From contig JAREIK010017918.1 in the NCBI GenBank assembly GCA_029783825.1, forward strand, positions 744,001 to 808,000: DNA of 64,000 nucleotides, in the 5' to 3' direction. Shown here piece by piece: positions 22,201 to 34,948 of the stretch. The position numbers and the translations under genes were made by a program. Within the stretch, counting starts at the first letter, position 1; every line of letters starts with the position of its first letter. The notes under the pieces were generated by a model that saw only the letters and a list, made by a program, of their open reading frames with translations, was not told where the DNA came from and did no database searches. This DNA is from Sapria himalayana. Lineage: Eukaryota; Streptophyta; Magnoliopsida; Malpighiales; Rafflesiaceae.

Positions 22201-22650
22201 CTGAAGGGAAACACAATAAACAACAAATTGTTTGTTAGAACTTAGAACAAAACACATCGAAATCATGGTCTTTCCTTCTATTAGATCACATGCATAAAAC
22301 AATACATGGCCCTAGAGCACTCTTATATAACATAGGTGCTCCTCTATCTAATCTATCATTTATAACTATCAAACGAACAACTATTTCAATAAGCACAATG
22401 CTTATGCATGAATATTTTGATTATCAAGCAAAATACTACATAACACAAAATTGTATCACATTTGATATGCTTCTCCCAAATCTTTTTAATCAAACTCTTC
22501 ATGATTATAATTTTACAAATTTAGAATACCATTTCAAAAAATATGTAGCAAAAGATTGTGTCACATTTGTCATGCTTCTTCCACATCTTTCATAATGAAG
22601 CTCTTCATGATTATAACTTTACAAATTTCATGGTTAGAATACCCTTCTAA
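22201..22650. other. intron sequence beside exon B, no feature
   Basis: AT-rich single-copy-looking intron DNA containing the acceptor at 22203-22201. A diverged pair of about 110-bp direct repeats (22425-22530 and 22535-22640, with TCACATTTGATATGCTTCTC-type text) is the only structure. Confidence 0.45.
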
Positions 22651-23039
22651 GAGCAACTCTAATGGGAGATGCTAAAAAAGGGGTGTTAAATGTTAATTTA
22701 CAAACTTGAACAGTGTTTTTGGCACACCTAAACATATTTTTACTCCAATGGCAGGTGCCAAAATAAAGTGCTATTTTAATAATTAAATATTTTTTTAATT
22801 AAAATTTTTTTTTCAACCTATGAGAAAGATCCTTTGAGATGTACAGTAATCATAACTGCTATTTTGCATCCTCTATATTCTCTCTCCAAGGTTGCCAAAT
22901 ATGGCACCCCAAGACATTTGATGGTATTTTGCCATCTCTTATACCAACTCCATTGGAGCAAGTTTTTTTCATTGTTTAGGTGCCATTTTAGCGATTATGG
23001 AGATGGCACCTCTTATAGCAACTCCTATTGGAGTTGCTC
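22651..23039. mobile_element. Tourist-like (PIF/Harbinger) MITE, 389 bp, TSD TAA
   Basis: Terminal inverted repeats GAGCAACTCTAATGGGAG and CTCCTATTGGAGTTGCTC are flanked on both sides by TAA (22648-22650 and 23040-23042). Subterminal GGTGCCA/TGGCACC words are also inverted. It has no coding capacity. The 3-bp TAA duplication fits PIF/Harbinger. Confidence 0.85.
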
Positions 23040-23448
23040 TAATAAGTAATAAGTTTGTTCACATAAGAAAGAAAATGATACTTTTTTTAGAAACTTTCTT
23101 GCACACATAAATTCATCATCATTTTTATGAAATGATAGTACTCCCACTAACTTTCATGCTAGAATATTATCTCTAATTGTCTGAAACTCTCTACTATTTC
23201 ATGAAAATGCATGTAATCAGATATCTAGTGTGAACATAACTGATAACATAGCATCATCAAAAATATTTTTTTAAAATAAAAATATTTTATTCCAACATAT
23301 TTTATTTGATCATAAAGAATTAAATTTGAAATAATATATCTCACAATTATATGATGATTTTACATAATTATTATCCAAATGCATTTTATTTTATGTTATA
23401 TTTTATTTCTTTTTATGTTTCTCTGTATGAGTATATGACATATGAGTG
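23040..23448. other. AT-rich intron sequence, no feature
   Basis: No coding potential or repeat was recognised between the MITE and the small hAT. Confidence 0.4.
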
Positions 23449-23456
23449 GCACCAAC

Positions 23457-23836
23457 TAGATGTGTCAAATGGGCCGGGCAAACCCAGCTCAGTCGGGCCA
23501 CCATGCCGTGCCCAGCACAGCCTGGCACGACATGGCTTGAGAACTGTAGGCCTGGCATGACCCACCGGCCCAGGTCATACCTGGACTTGCCAGGTTGGGA
23601 CGGGTCGTACCTGAGTTTTCCAACTAAATTTTAAAAAAATTCAACTAGGTCCCCAAACCAGGTTACCGTGTTGTCGGGGGGAGGCACAAGAGCAGTGCCT
23701 GGGCCACACGAGACATGGATCATGCCGGTTCGGGCAAGACACGAACCATGCCTAGGGTCGGCCTGACCCAACCCACAGCACGGTTCCAAAGCATGTTGGG
23801 CCGTACAAGGGTCGTATGGCCCATTTGATACCTCTA
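23457..23836. mobile_element. non-autonomous GC-rich hAT, 380 bp, TSD gcaccaac
   Basis: It starts TAGATGTGTCAAATGGGCC, ends GGCCCATTTGATACCTCTA, and has a perfect 8-bp duplication gcaccaac (23449-23456 and 23837-23844). The interior is GGCATGACC/GGGCCA-rich. It belongs to the family of the elements at 6124 and 44781. Confidence 0.92.
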
Positions 23837-23844
23837 GCACCAAC

Positions 23845-24278
23845 TTGAGTATATATGTGTTGTGTATCTAGTTTTAAAGATGAAAAAATAATAATTTATT
23901 TTTTTTCTCCTCTTTTCTCTCTCTACTCAATCCCCGAAACCCTAACCATGGTCAAAATGATATTGGAGGATCGACGAGGTCTAAAGATGAGTATTTCACG
24001 GTTACATGCATGGTGGTGCACAATGTGTCAGTGCCAAAGATAGCATGCACAAGCATTTGATGCTAATAATAGTAATGCCATCATTCTATGGTGGTACAAT
24101 GAGGTTCTGCACATTGTTGCTTTCATAATGGTGTGAATAGTGTATTATGGATGTGGAATGGTAGTTTTAATGGTGGTTTCCATAATAGTTCATGTGGTAG
24201 TTCTGTTAGTGTAGTGTCCTGCAATTATAGTGTTGAAATGTGTATGAGATGTGATGTGGTGTGCAAAGTTGTGTGCTT
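23845..24278 (+). mobile_element. Copia-like leader fragment (GTGGTGCA-rich)
   Basis: A CT-rich stretch and AAACCCTAACCATGG are followed by GTGGTGCACAATG-type leader text, as in 2760-2960 and 3780-3950. Similar GTGGTGG text resumes at 37346-37430, after the right long repeat. This fits insertion of the long-repeat element into this leader. Confidence 0.4.
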
Positions 24279-26862
24279 AGTATGCCGATTACCGAATAAT
24301 ACTAATCATTTGGTATGATTTTCAAGATATGTTTTACATTAAAGAGATTTAAATTTCATAAATATTTTATAGTATAAAATATATAATTTAGTGGAGTTGG
24401 TGACTTGAAAGGGAACAAAAAGTAACGCAAGTCATAATATCTAATATGCTACGAGTTAATCACACATTTGAATACTTATAGATTAATTTTGATATTCATT
24501 CTTGATTGAAACTAAACACATATAATCATGATAATCTTTTATGGCATGACTCTACTATCTTATTGATATAATATTTTTATTGTACAATATATTCTTTTAA
24601 TTACAAATATTTCTTAAAGTTGCAATTAAACTAGCTTAAAATAAATTTATGATTGTGACATAAATTTTATGTCATAATAACCAAAAATCTTATTGATACT
24701 AAAAGTCATGGTAGTCACTAGATACAATGACTTTTCCTTTACCAAACTACCAAATACTAAAGTCAAAGTTACGATGCTAATTTAATATTATAACTTTTGA
24801 CTACCGAATATTACAAAAAATTAAACTCAAGTCATAACCAACACAAACACCATAACTCTTGGCTAATGAGAGAAATCACAGTCATTTATCAATGCCACTT
24901 TGGGTTATAAAAGCAAAATACACAAATTGCAGCTACATTCAAACACCGTAACTTTATGCTATAAAAGCTAAGAAACCAATAAAAGATACCAACACCATAA
25001 TATCATGACTTTGTGTTACAAAACTGAAAGACCAAAATTATGACTTTTTTTTAGCACAAAAACTTCCAATTAAGAAACTCACACTAGATACCTGAGTATA
25101 CAAAAAAAAATCCTAAGAAACCAAGAAAAAATCCACAAGAGGGGTGAAAAAGATGCCCTAAGGGGCTCCATAACTCTATTTTCAAGATTACCTATAAGGC
25201 AAACACATATTTCAACCCCTATTAGGGACAAATCGAAATGAAATTATAAAGTTTTAAAAGATTTAAATTTTAAAGCCTAAATTCTCCCGAGAGTTGATAT
25301 TAGGTATCTAAATTCATACGAGACAAATTTCTACTTATCTCATATATTATTCTCCAAAACTTCTACTTATCTCGTATATTTCTACTTATGATGAATGCTA
25401 TATTTAATACTTTAATATGATATTATATCGTAATATTATTTGATTATTAATAATTTAGTAATTAAATAAAATTATGACTAGAATTTTGACTATTTGTAGG
25501 TTCATGTGTGATTAAAGTGATACAGGATAATAGGTAAATCATAAAATATGCCCACATATACAATATGAAGGAAGTGATAACTCTTTCAAACACGATGCAT
25601 GAACCAAACCCATAACTCTATTTTTGGGATAATCTATGAGGCAGACACATAGTTCAATATCTCTTAGGGACAAATCAAAGTGAAATTAAACAAGTTTTAA
25701 AAGATTTAAATTTTGAAGCCTAAATTCTCCCAAGAGCTGATATTAGGTATCCGAATTCATACTAGACAAATTTGTACTTATCTCATATATTATTCTCCAA
25801 AATTTCAAGCTAAAAAGAAAACTAAGGAATGACATAATATTTTCATAATGATGAATGCTATATTTAATACTTTAATGTGATATTATATTGTAATATTGTT
25901 TGGTTATGAATAATTTGGTAATTAAATAAAACTATGACAAGGATTTTGACTATTGATAGATTCGTGCATGATTGAAGTGGTAGAGGATGATAAGTAAGTC
26001 ATGAAATATGCTCACATATACAATATGAAAGAAGTGACAACTCTTTCAAGCATGATACATGAGTAAAACCCATATGCTAAAATATGAAATTAAGATATGT
26101 TTAGTCATTATAAGTATGATACTTATAAAAATGAAAGTACAAATATTTTTAAAGGTCACTTTAATATGCATGTCTTAAAAGAACTAGCCTTTAATTAATG
26201 TTGGATAGTAAATAAAATATTCTCTTAAAGATTTTACTTTTAGTGTGAAAGTTACATATCTTAGTGAGGGTCGATGAAAAATAAGCCACACGATAGACAC
26301 ATATATGATTCATATGATAGTGATAGTCCTATAAGTAACTGTGGAATATATATATATAAAGCGAAGAAAAGCGCTACAGGGATCAAAGAAGTAGCAACGG
26401 AAAAAAAAAACGCAAGGTTTTTTTTTTTTTCTCTCTCTTTCTCCTTCTTCGTCTATATGGTATCAGAGGGATTCGGATTCTGTTCGGTCAATTTCCACAA
26501 CTAAGAGAGCTCTTTATTCCCGAGCCTCCAACGCGGCCTAAGTTTTTTTTTTACTTCCGACGGGAACCATCTTCCTCTCCGTTGGATGCTTCTCAAATGA
26601 CAGACAGCCATCTCGTTTCCACCATACCCAATTGTTCTTGGATTGTCGCTTGGTTTTCTTCGTATTGAGGAACGTATTGCTGGGTTCCCGCAGGCCCAGC
26701 TGTCTGCAGCTTCCTCTTCCTCGCCATTCAGAAATCTAGGGTTTCAGAAACCCTGTTCAGGAACCCTGTTCAGAAACCATGTTCCTTGCCTCTTCAACCT
26801 TTCAGGTGCTGCCACGCCACAATCTGGAGCTGTACTAGGGCTCTTTTCAATCTGAAGTAGAT

Positions 26863-27714
26863 ATGGCTGCTAAAACTTCCATTTTTTCCTCTATTATATC
26901 TGGATCTCCTATGATTACTTCGGAGAAATTGGTTGGCAATGATAATTATTTTTCCTGGTCAGCTTCTGTTGAACTATGGTTTATGGGTCAAGGATATGAG
27001 GATCACCTGGTTACACAGGAGACAGATATCCCTGAGGTTGACCGCGTACAGTGGAGGAAGATAGATGCCTAGTTATGTAGTATATTGTGGCAATCAGTTG
27101 ATCCTAAGATTCTTCTTCATCTTCGGGCCTACAAAATTTGTTTTAAATTTTAGACTCAAGCTAAAGGATTATACACGAATGATATCCAGCGTCTTTATAA
27201 GGTGGCTTTTGCTATTGTCCATCTCATCCAACAGGACTTGAATCTATCTACTTATATTGGCCAGATTGTTTCTCTTAAGGAAGAATTCTTGACTATGATG
27301 CCTCTTACTTCTAATGTTGGGGCTCAACAAACACAGCTTAATAAGTTCTTCATGGTCCTTACTCTTATTGGCCTCCGTCCGGATCTTGAGCCTATCCGCG
27401 ATCAGATTCTTGGTAGTTCATCAGTTCCGTCCTTGGATGATGTGTTTGCTCGCCTCTTTCGTATCTCGTTCACTCAGACTTTGCCATCTGATAGCACTTC
27501 AGATTCTTCTGTGTTAGTTTCTCACACTACCACTCAAGGAGGCCGCAGAGGTAACCGAGGTAGGGGCCAACGTCCTCATTGCACCTATTGCAATAAACTT
27601 GGCTACACTCATGATCGTTGCTATCAGTTACATGGGCGGCCTCCTCGCACTACCCATATGGTCCAGTCCTCTGATTCTCAGCTGCCTCAGCCTCCGAGCT
27701 CCTCCGCATCTTAG
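26863..27714 (+). pseudogene. Copia gag (stops at 27070 and 27151)
   Basis: The frame begins MAAKTSIFSSIISGS with LVGNDNYFSWSASVELWFMG, the N-terminal gag motif of Copia (xNYxxWxxxxxxWLxG). It is interrupted by TAG at 27070-27072 and TAG at 27151-27153, both in frame, and ends with TAG at 27712-27714. A CCHC-type knuckle reads CTYCNKLGYTHDRCYQLHG. There the usual His in the GHT position is Tyr (GYT), so the knuckle lacks its normal His; TH supplies one two residues later. Gag packages the element RNA; this copy cannot make it whole. Confidence 0.85.
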
Positions 27715-28473
27715 GCATATCATGATTCTCTTGCCTCTGTTGCCCAGCCTGGTAATACCTCTGCCTGTCTTACCCACACATCCTCTCTTGGACCCTGGAT
27801 TCTAGATTCTGGAGCTTCTGATCACATATCTGGTAATAAGGATCTTCTTTACCTACTGTTACCTTAGCTAATGGTTCTCAAACTGTGGCTAAAGGTATTG
27901 GTTTGGCCATTCCTCTATCTTCTCTACCTCTCACTTCTGTCTTTTATACTCCTAAATGTCCTTTTAATCTTATTTTCATCAGCAAAATCACTCGTACTCT
28001 TAATTATTCTATTACATTTTCTGATAAATTTGTGACCTTGCAGGACCGGAGTACGAGGAAGACGATTGGCATAGGACGTGAGTCTCAAGGTCTCTATCAC
28101 TTCACCTCGGATTCATCTCCTGCAGTTTGCATTTCCACTGATGTTCCTCTCCTCATTCACAGTCGTTTGGGCCACACTAGTCTCTCCAAGTTCCAGAAGA
28201 TGGTCCCTCGTTTTTCCACTTTGTCGTCGCTTTCGTGTGAGTCATGTTAGCTTGGGAAACATACTCGTGTCTCATTCCCAAAGCGTTTGGATAATCGGGC
28301 AAAGTCTCCTTTTGAGCTTGTCCACACTGATGTTTGGGGTCCTTGTCGGACTGCGTCTACTTTAGGATTTCAGTATTTTGTCACTTTTATTGATGACTAT
28401 TCTTGATATACTTGATTATTTTTAATGAAAAATCGAGCTGAGTTATTTTCTATTTTTCAGAAATTTCATTAGT
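27715..28473 (+). pseudogene. Copia protease and integrase N-terminal part, frameshifted
   Basis: A protease active-site stretch (WILDSGASDHISGN) is readable at 27790-27840. It is followed by a short deletion and frame change near 27845-27885. The 27885-28250 frame then carries the GAG-pre-integrase HHCC region (HSRLGHTSLSKFQKM, LSCESC). Integrase core text follows (VHTDVWGP, FVTFIDDYS) with stops near 28248, 28405 and 28413. A deletion/frameshift near 28468 removes a few dozen bases before VLRSDNAREY. Confidence 0.8.
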
Positions 28474-30519
28474 GTGTTACGCAGTGACAATGCCAGAGAA
28501 TATTTTTCACCCCCCTTTACTTCATTTATGTCTCATCATGGGATTCTTCATCAGTCTTCTTGTGCTCATACTCCTCAACAAAATAGGGTAGCTGAGCGCA
28601 AGAATCGACATCTTGTTGAGACAGCTCGTACTATGCTCCTCCATAGTAATGTTCCTCTTCGTTTTTGGGGGGACGCTGTTCTTACCGCTTGTTATTTGAT
28701 TAATCGTATGCCTTCCTTTGTTTTACATGATCAGATTCCTCATTCCATTCTCTTCCCTGCCCAACCACTTTATTTCTTTCCTCATCGTGTCTTTGGTTGT
28801 ACTTGCTTTGTTCATATTCTCACTCCTGGACAGGACAAGCTTTCCGCCAAAGCCATGAGGTGTCTCTTCTTGGGATATTCCAGACTTCAGAAGGGTTATC
28901 GTTGTTATTCTCTTGAGACTTATCGCTACTTTATCTCCGCTGATGTTACTTTCTTTGAGGACTCACCATTCTTTTCCACCACTTCTGAGTCTCTTCCTGT
29001 TTCTATAGTCTTGCCCATTTTCATTGTCTCTTCACCCGATGTTGTGCCTCCTCGACCACTTCAAGTTTATCATCGTCGCCCTCGTGTCGATGCTCCTCTG
29101 TCATTTGCTGAGGCACCTGCTGACTCACTTCCTATCCCTTCGGCTTCTCCTGCCCCGGCTCTACCCTCTTCTGATGACTTACCCATTGCTATTCGGAAAG
29201 GTAATCGCTCTACTCGTAATCTTCATCCTATTTATAATTTTTTGAGTTATCATCGATTATCTTCACCCTATTCTACTTTTGTCTTTGCTATATCATCTGT
29301 TTCTCTTCCAAAGAGCACCCATGAAGCTCTTTCCCATCCAGGCTGGCGACAGACAATGGTGGATGAAATGGCTGCTCTACACTCTAATGGCACTTGGGAT
29401 CTTGTTGTTTTATCCTCTGATAAATCTACAATTGGTTGTCGTTGGATCTATGTAATTAAGGTTGGTCCTGATGGTCAGGTTGATCGCCTTAAGGCCCGCT
29501 TAGTTGCTAAAGGCTATACTCAAATTTATGGTTATGATTATGCTGACACATTCTCCCATGTTGCCAAGATGGCTTCTGTTCGCATGCTTCTCTCCATGGC
29601 TGCTATGTGTTCTTGGCCTCTTTATCAGTTGAATATTAAAAATGTCTTCCTTCATGGTGATCTTGTCGAGGAAGTTTATATGGAGCAACCTCCTGGTTTT
29701 GTTGCTCAGGGAGAGTCTGGTTTAGTGTGCAAGTTATGTCGTTCTCTATATGGCTTGAAACAATCTCCTCGAGCATGGTTTGGTCGTTTTAGTTCTGTTG
29801 TTCAAGAGTTTTGCATGCTTCGCAGTACAGCAGACCATTCAGTTTTCTATCATCATAACTCATTGGGGCAGTGTATTTATCTGGTTGTTTATGTGGATGA
29901 CATTGTCATTACAAGCAGTGATCAGGATGGTATTCAGAAACTAAAGCAACATCTTTTTACCCACTTTCAGACTAAAGATTTGGGAAAACTCAAGTATTTC
30001 TTGGGAATTGAGATAGCTCAATCCAGTTCCGGTGTGGTCCTTTCCCAAAGGAAGTATGCTTTAGACATCCTGGAAGACACCGGTATGTTAGATTGTAAAC
30101 CAGTAGACACACCTATGGATACAAATGTCAAACTTGTACCAGGACAGGGGGAGCCTTTAGGAGACCCAGGGAGATATCGACGACTCGTAGGTAAATTGAA
30201 CTATCTCACTATTACTCGTCCAGACATTTCTTTTCCTGTGAGTGTTGTTAGTCAATTCCTACAATCACCATGTAATAGCCATTGGGATGCCGTAATCCGC
30301 ATTCTTCGATATATCAAAAGTATACCAGACCAAGGTGTGTTGTACGAGAACATAGGTCATACTCAGGTTGTTAGTTACACAGATGCAGATTGGGCTGGCT
30401 TACCCACAGATAGACGTTCCACTTCAGGGTACTGTGTTTTTATTGGAGGTAATCTAATATCTTGGAAGAGTAAGAAACAAGATGTAGTAGTGAGATCTAG
30501 TGCTGAAGCCGAGTATTGA
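28474..30519 (+). pseudogene. Copia integrase C-part, RT and RNase H
   Basis: A 681-codon open frame. It starts in the integrase core (LRSDNAREYFSPPF, then TPQQNRVAERKNRHLVE with the catalytic Glu), continues with the integrase tail, a Pro/Ser linker, and the RT (GWRQTMVDEMAALHSNGTW, KARLVAKGY, YVDDIVITSSD active site, LGKLKYFLGIEIAQSSSG). It ends with the start of RNase H (SYTDADWAGLPTDRRSTSGY, SSAEAEY). The TGA at 30517-30519 breaks RNase H. The remaining part (30523-30846) continues in the same frame. Confidence 0.93.
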
Positions 30520-30522
30520 GCT

Positions 30523-30846
30523 ATGGCTTTGGCAACATGTGAACTCATATGGTTGAAACATCTTCTTCGAGAGTTGAGATTTGGAAAGGAAGAAGAAATG
30601 AAACTCATATGTGATAACCAGGCCGCATTACATATTGCATCCAATCCAATCTTTCATGAAAGGACCAAGCATATTGAAGTTGATTGTCACTTCATTAGAG
30701 AAAAGATTACATCAGGATGTGTTGCTATAAGTTTTGTTAATTCAGATGATCAACTAGCAGATATCTTCACTAAATCTCTCAGTCGCCCTAGGATTAAATA
30801 CATTTGTAACAAGCTTGGTGCATATGACGTATATGCTCCAGCTTAA
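30523..30846 (+). pseudogene. Copia RNase H C-terminal part
   Basis: This is in frame with 28474-30519 after a single TGA codon. Motifs are CELIWLKHLLREL, LICDNQAALHIASNPIFHE, RTKHIEVDCHFIREKI, DDQLADIFTKSL and LGAYDVYAPA, the normal Copia end. The stop is followed at once by the polypurine tract and the 3' LTR. Confidence 0.92.
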
Positions 30847-31870
30847 GGGGGAGTGTGAAATATATATATATATAAAGCGAAGAAAAGCGCTACAGGGATC
30901 AAAGAAGTAGCAATGGAAAAAAAAACACAAGGTCTCTCTTTCTCTCTCTCTCTCTCTCTCTCCTTCTTCGTCTATAGTAACATTCAATCATATGGCTAAA
31001 ATCGATAAACACAGAAAATTATAAATTAATTATGCAAGTATGTTACTAATGAAACGAAAAATACAAATATTTTTATTACTATAATAATTATAATTAAAAA
31101 AATAGTAGAGATTAGATAATAAGAATGTATATTAGTTGCACCATTAAAGACAATTAGTTGTCTAAAAGATAAGAATTAATGAATAACTCTTAAGTAAAAA
31201 TAATATATTATCTTGATGGTAAAATAATACTATGGGGACAACTACAAATAGAATATCATTAGGAAGGGATCGATAGTTGATAACCATCTGACAAAGAATT
31301 ATTCCACAATTATCCATCCATTATTTTATGACTAAGCATAATCACAATAATTATATATATAAATTATATCAAAAATAAAAATATGAATTATCCTTAGAAT
31401 TTAAGATTTATGCCTTAAATTTTATTTATCATGTCTATTAGAATAGTTATTAATTATTATTGATTAAGCAAACATGCATATGCAATTCCCATGGGATCAA
31501 TATCTAGACTAAAAGTCTAGTTAATTATTTTTATAACTCGTAGTATACTTGCGAAATAATAGTGGATTAGAGATTCTCATTCAACTAAATTATATCATAA
31601 ATAAAAATATGAATCATCTCTAGAATTTAAAATTTACGACTTAAATTTTATTTATCATGTCTATTAAAATAGTTATTAATTATCATTGATTAAGCTAACA
31701 TGTGCATGCAATACCCGTGGAATTAAAATCTAGATTAAAAGTTTGGTTTATTATTTTTCTGACTCGTATATTTGTAAAATAATGTTGGACCAGAGATTCT
31801 TACTCAACTAACTTTTAGAACACATAATCATAAAATTATATGTATAACAAAATCATAATAAATTTTTGGT

Positions 31871-34800
31871 ACTATTACTAGTACTGTAATATGTCTACCC
31901 TAAAAAAGGGATAGTTATGTTTTTAATAGTTTTGATAATATTATCTTGTTTTATTTCATTGAGATTTATATTGTAAGTCTTATATTTATCTTGTAATCAT
32001 AGTGGTTATCATTATTTTTTTTGCTTTTTTTTAATTACTACCCTTACATGAGTGAAACTTTAGAACTTTGTTAATACCTTGGGATCCAGAAAAAGGGAAT
32101 TATTATTTATGAGTCAAATTTTTATTATGATGGAGCACATTTTTACCCTATAGTGACATGGATTTCATGCCTAACAATGGCCTAAATCAGTTCTACTATC
32201 AAAATTACATTAGCTATGAAAATATAAGTTATGAAAATCTAAGATATGAAAGCCATGAAAAGATCTCACTTGATAGATCATATTCAAAAACTAGCCCATC
32301 ACTTGAAAATATCATTACAGAGCTTTTATTCCAAACTAGAAAATCAAATGAAAAAAAAAAGAATGAATACAATTACTTTTTATGATGAGGAAAAATACTA
32401 ACTCAAGTACAATGAAGAAAAATATTACCTTGAAAATTCTATTGGTGAATATGGATATAAGCATGAGTGAAGAGAAAAATATAACCTTGGAAATTTCATT
32501 GGTAAGTACGAATATAATGATTAATAAGAAAGAAAGTACTACCTCGAAAGTTTCAATGGTTATTATGACCGCGATAATAATGAAACACACATATAAGAAT
32601 TGGGTCCTAGCTAGTTGAAGAAACTAAAAAAAATATGATATTTCTTGACGTCATGACTCAAACAAAGATAAAGTGTGATCTTTCTTTATCGAGACTTTAT
32701 ATACAAAATATCTTTCAAGCAATTTTCTACATAACATCACTGGTAGATACTAAACAAACAAAAAGAAATGAAATAAAAGATTGCACAGAAAAACTAACAT
32801 AGAATATAGGAATTAATAGCAAAAAAAAGAGTTGATTTTGTCTAGATATGGATAATAAACATAGTACTACTTTGAAGACAACCCAAGAAAATATATTTGT
32901 TATTTTTATTTGTGTAAATAAGTTTCTTTTTACATACTCTTCACACTTTAGCTCTGATTCACCACAAAACCCTCCCCACTTTTAGGATTAACAAATTCAA
33001 ATTTATTACTAATCTGATTTCACCAAAATAATCATGGTCAATCTTCAGTACCACACTTCCTATTTTCTTAAATCATGGCCAAGCTTCAGAACTGTGACTA
33101 TACATTTATTAAGTCATGATTGGTAGAGTATATTTCATGGAGATGATTTTTTTTTTCTTAGATTTCAATCTCTCTTCATCTCGATTCCATTTGAAACCCT
33201 AACTAAAATTTACAAGATTACAATGCCATGACAACACACCTTAAAAGAAGAGCTCATGTTCTAAGCTAAAAGGAAAGGACATGATGAGAGATACAAGTAG
33301 CAAAGATAAATCTAGGCAACAAAATTTGAGTGCCATCGAGGAGTCACCAAGAGCCACAACGCTCATGTTGACTTTTTGCACTAAGACAAGCATAAGATAA
33401 ATGAATTCAATTCTTGCCAAAAAAAAAACTCTATTGGAGAGTGGAGTTTCAAGTAATTTATGTCACCCTTCTAGCAAATTCTTGAAAAGAAAGAATAATT
33501 TTTGTTTTGCACACATAGAGAGAAAATACTATAGTCGTGAGTGAATTCTATATTAATTTAGAGGATATAAAATAGAAACATAACGTGCACGAATATTGGA
33601 TACAATTTGATAGAATAATTTTTACTAAATTGTTTGAAGTACAAATAACAAAGGATAATATAATTTTTAAGTCTCTAAAATAGCTACCCAACTATTTCCT
33701 ATGCTATTTTTTGATGTGTAGAGATTCTCAATTAATGCATATGAATTTTTGATGTGTGAAGAACTCCTAAAAATAAGTAAAGTATGGTTATATTTCCTAT
33801 ACTATTTTTTCTAGCCTAGACTCTATGTCTTGACCATTGCATAGGAAAAGATAGTTTTGTTTTACTCCCTCTCAATTAGTTATACTTTTGATGTGAATAA
33901 AAAAATCTAAAAATTAATTCTCAATTATCAAGAGTAAATTTGTTGACTAGATAATTCATGCTATCTTGATTGTAAGTATCAAAAAATGGCTTGAAAGAAA
34001 TAGAAAAGAAAGAAATCAATTTTCACCGAGAAAAAATCGATTAACTTTGAGCAAGAAGGATCTTCTTTCATCGAAACTAAAATAAGAGCAGAGAAAAGAA
34101 GTTGAAGAAGACACGTAGAGAAAGAGAGACCAGCAGTGAGCATTCTCCTAATAAACAAAAAAATATGATGAGCGATATTATTTGTATTTTGGAGAATATG
34201 TAATTAGAAGTTAGAAATAAAAAAACATTACTTTATGGAAAATATACACAATCTTCATATAACAATGACAGTGAATACAAAAATACAAGATGCACTTAGA
34301 AAAAATAGAAATCCAACAAAAAGAGCAATTATTTATAGCGGCAAAAGAAAAATTTGAAGATGATTTTCAACTATTTGAATGCATGATGAAACATATTGAG
34401 GTTGCTGTAATGAACAATATGACAGTCATTTAAAGAGGTTCCACAAGTCCATTGCAATATAATGAAAGATAATAGTAGATAACAGAGACCAAAAACTTGA
34501 AAATGAGATACTCTACCAATAGAATCAATGGATTAGAGAATTAAGGTAATATAGAATCAATAGAATCAAAAAGACATGTACAAAATAATAGAATCTTTTG
34601 AAAGTGTATTGAATTCGATTAGAAAAAGACAAAACGTATTGTATGATATGATTACAAAAGTTTTGAATTGTGTATCAAAATCCATAAGAGATTTGGAGAG
34701 ACCATTTATTTCATTGCTACCATATGAGTATCCAAGATCAAATTTTATCTTTAACGAGATTCATCCAAAGGGCAAATCATAGAAACAATCACCTTGAATA

Positions 34801-34948
34801 AGTGGAAAATAGTTTATTTTATTTTTTCTATGTACTTAAAAATATTTGAATATATTTGTAACAATGTGAAAACTATGTGATATTTTTTTTATAAGTGGGA
34901 AATAGGTTACCCGAGGATAGATAATAATTTTATTATGAGAGTTTGCTT
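31871..34948 (+). mobile_element. internal region between the long repeats; gag-like, no pol
   Basis: It lies between the two candidate LTRs. The frame 32158-32385 (75 aa) starts MDFMPNNGLNQFYYQNYISY with repeated YEN/YES steps, then SPSLENIITELLFQTRKSNE, similar in style to the Tyr-rich C-terminal part of some plant retroelement gag proteins. A second weak frame is 34576-34782. Between them is a purine-rich, Lys/Glu-coding sequence (34100-34450) with many stops. No protease, RT or integrase motif was found, as expected for a non-autonomous large retrotransposon derivative. Confidence 0.45.
32405..32590 (+). repeat. three tandem 54-57-bp units inside the gag-like region
   Basis: Three units, each with GAAAAATATTACCTTGAAA-type text followed by TT(C/T)(A/T)ATTGG and a TATG/TACG step. 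In one frame each unit codes a motif like EKYYLENFIGEYGY with decay (YYLENSIGEYGYKHE, YNLGNFIGKYEYND, YYLESFNGYYDRDN). The repeats are diverged and frame stops occur between units. Confidence 0.6.

Larger units (their letters stand above)
26340..30976 (+). mobile_element. Ty1/Copia retrotransposon, 4.64 kb, short LTRs, TSD gtaac
   Basis: The 5' LTR is 26340-26457 (118 bp) and the 3' LTR 30854-30976 (123 bp). They are nearly identical, with ATATATATAAAGCGAAGAAA and GCGCTACAGGGATCAAAGAA blocks and a CT-rich end CTTCGTCTATA. The ends are TG...TA instead of TG...CA. The primer-binding site TGGTATCAGAGGG starts at 26458, and the polypurine tract AAGGGGGAG is at 30845-30853. The 5-bp duplication gtaac lies at 26335-26339 and 30977-30981. 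The unoccupied sequence survives in the paralogous repeat at about 36678. Coding order is gag, protease, integrase, RT, RNase H, all on the plus strand. Confidence 0.95.
24279..31870 (+). repeat. left long direct repeat (candidate LTR), split by a Copia element
   Basis: Excluding the Copia (26340-30976 plus duplication), this segment aligns by eye along its length with 34949-37345. Examples: ACTAATCATTTGGTAT at 24300 with 34970; TTAGTGGAGTTGGTGACT at 24390 with 35102; AATTTAGTAATTAAATAAA at 25450 with 36250; the Copia target at 26335 with 36678; TTATTTATCATGTCTATTA at 31420 with about 37122. It is longer than the right copy because of a tandem duplication of about 440 bp (25166-25605 and 25606-26060) and one of about 235 bp (31355-31590 and 31591-31830). 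I infer an LTR of an old non-autonomous retrotransposon; a simple segmental duplication is the alternative. Confidence 0.6.
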
